DNA from: an uncultured Caryophanales bacterium
GTDB lineage: Bacteria; Bacillota_I; Bacilli_A; RFN20; CAG-826
Reading direction: 5' to 3'
Assembly (NCBI GenBank): GCA_946622925.1
Contig: CAMOQM010000063.1
Span: 1-5,784, forward strand
DNA: 5,784 bases
Below the pieces are notes generated by a model that was given only the letters and a program-made list of their open reading frames with translations, did no database searches and was not told the DNA's origin. The translations under genes and the position numbers were made by a program. Positions 5,065-5,784 of the stretch are shown here, in pieces. The first letter of the stretch is position 1, and the number at the start of each line of letters is the position of its first letter.

Positions 5065-5784
5065 ATGGCCAATCGTGTCGCTTTACCATCTAACGTCGAG
5101 GCCGAAAGAGCGGTTTTAGGCTCCATGATAGCCTTCCCCGAATCCGCGGATGAGGCTTTTGGTTACCTAACCGAGGAAGATTTTTCCGGCGTCGATCCCC
5201 GTAACCCGCTCATCTATCGGGCCCTTTTCGAACTCCATAAGCAGCAGATTCCCATTGATCCCGAGACCCTCCATTCCATGGAAGTCACCTTGCAGATTTC
5301 GGAAGCCTGTGGGGATAACGACTATATCTTTGATTTAGTCTCCAGGGCCATTAACCCCGACAATATGTCATTCTACGTCCAATCCGTCCACGAACAGGCG
5401 GTATTGCGTAGATTGTTATTGCAGTGCCGTAAAATCGAAGAAGAATACTCTAAAGGCGTCGCCAATATCAGCGACTTTATAATCGCTAGTAATGACGAAA
5501 TCACCAAAATCAGCCAATCCCGCCACGTGCAGGGTATGCGTTCGGCCGGTGAAATCGCTAGAAGCGTCGGCGAGCGTTTAGCCAAAACTAGGTCGGATGA
5601 AAACGCCCTCATTGGCGTACCTACCGGCTTTAGACGGCTTGATGATTTGACCCATGGCTGGAAAAACGGCGACCTTATTATATTGGCGGCCCGTCCTTCG
5701 GTTGGCAAAACCGCCTTTGGCATGAACCTAGCTTTTAATGCCGCCCCCCTAACCGGGCGTCCCGTGGCTTTCTTTTCTTTGGAA
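5065..5784 (+). CDS. dnaB: Replicative DNA helicase DnaB, N-terminal part (cut by window edge)
   Basis: DnaB is the hexameric helicase that unwinds DNA at the replication fork and interacts with primase (it is called DnaC in Bacillus). The 240 codons present carry the start MANRVALPSNVEAERAVLGSM, typical of the family, then the helical N-terminal domain (about 7-105), a linker helix region (about 106-165), and the beginning of the RecA-like ATPase domain (from about 178, IGVPTGFRRLDDLTHGW). The Walker A motif is ARPSVGKT (209-216), with Lys215 and Thr216. The window ends right at FFSLE, whose Glu240 corresponds to the catalytic glutamate of the family. Walker B, the DNA-binding loops and the arginine finger lie outside. 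The reading frame has no interruption. The ATG is three bases after the rplI stop, with only a weak GAGG (5050-5053) at an 11-base distance, so translation is probably coupled to rplI. Many Firmicutes have the same gene order. Confidence 0.95.
   Translation, partial: MANRVALPSNVEAERAVLGSMIAFPESADEAFGYLTEEDFSGVDPRNPLIYRALFELHKQQIPIDPETLHSMEVTLQISEACGDNDYIFDLVSRAINPDNMSFYVQSVHEQAVLRRLLLQCRKIEEEYSKGVANISDFIIASNDEITKISQSRHVQGMRSAGEIARSVGERLAKTRSDENALIGVPTGFRRLDDLTHGWKNGDLIILAARPSVGKTAFGMNLAFNAAPLTGRPVAFFSLE

Overview
This window looks like chromosomal housekeeping DNA from a low-to-moderate-GC bacterium of the Bacillota/Mycoplasmatota side of the tree. The reasons are the Firmicutes-typical block gdpP - rplI - dnaB, strong AGGAGG-type ribosome binding sites, and a serine-rich lipoprotein of a kind common in uncultured gut Bacilli and Mollicutes relatives. 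By eye the base composition is somewhere between 45 and 50 % GC. Tryptophan is always TGG and no gene contains an in-frame TGA, so the standard bacterial code applies and a mycoplasma-type code is unlikely. The species cannot be named from this window.

Layout: all five genes lie on the + strand and together fill almost the whole window. (1) 91-1710 is a secreted, lipid-anchored zinc metalloprotease of the M6 (immune inhibitor A-like) type with a poly-serine stalk. (2) 1790-2482 is uridine kinase (udk). (3) 2534-4603 is GdpP, the membrane-bound cyclic-di-AMP phosphodiesterase with two membrane helices, a PAS-like region, a degenerate GGDEF domain and a DHH-DHHA1 catalytic pair. (4) 4600-5061 is ribosomal protein bL9 (rplI). 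(5) 5065 to the window edge is the first 240 residues of the replicative helicase DnaB. Two non-coding gaps matter: 1711-1789 and 2483-2533. Both carry promoter-like elements and perfect short inverted repeats. No convincing rho-independent terminator, RNA gene, mobile element or CRISPR array is visible.

How the genes relate: gdpP, rplI and dnaB are packed tightly (4-base overlap, then a 3-base gap) and are probably co-transcribed and translationally coupled, linking c-di-AMP turnover, translation and replication genes as in many Firmicutes. udk just upstream may be transcribed from its own promoter and may read into gdpP. The protease is probably a separate unit. No previously undescribed system is evident. 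The points most worth a second look are the regulatory architecture ahead of udk and gdpP, and an unusual Met-Asp repeat in the GdpP metal-binding motif.
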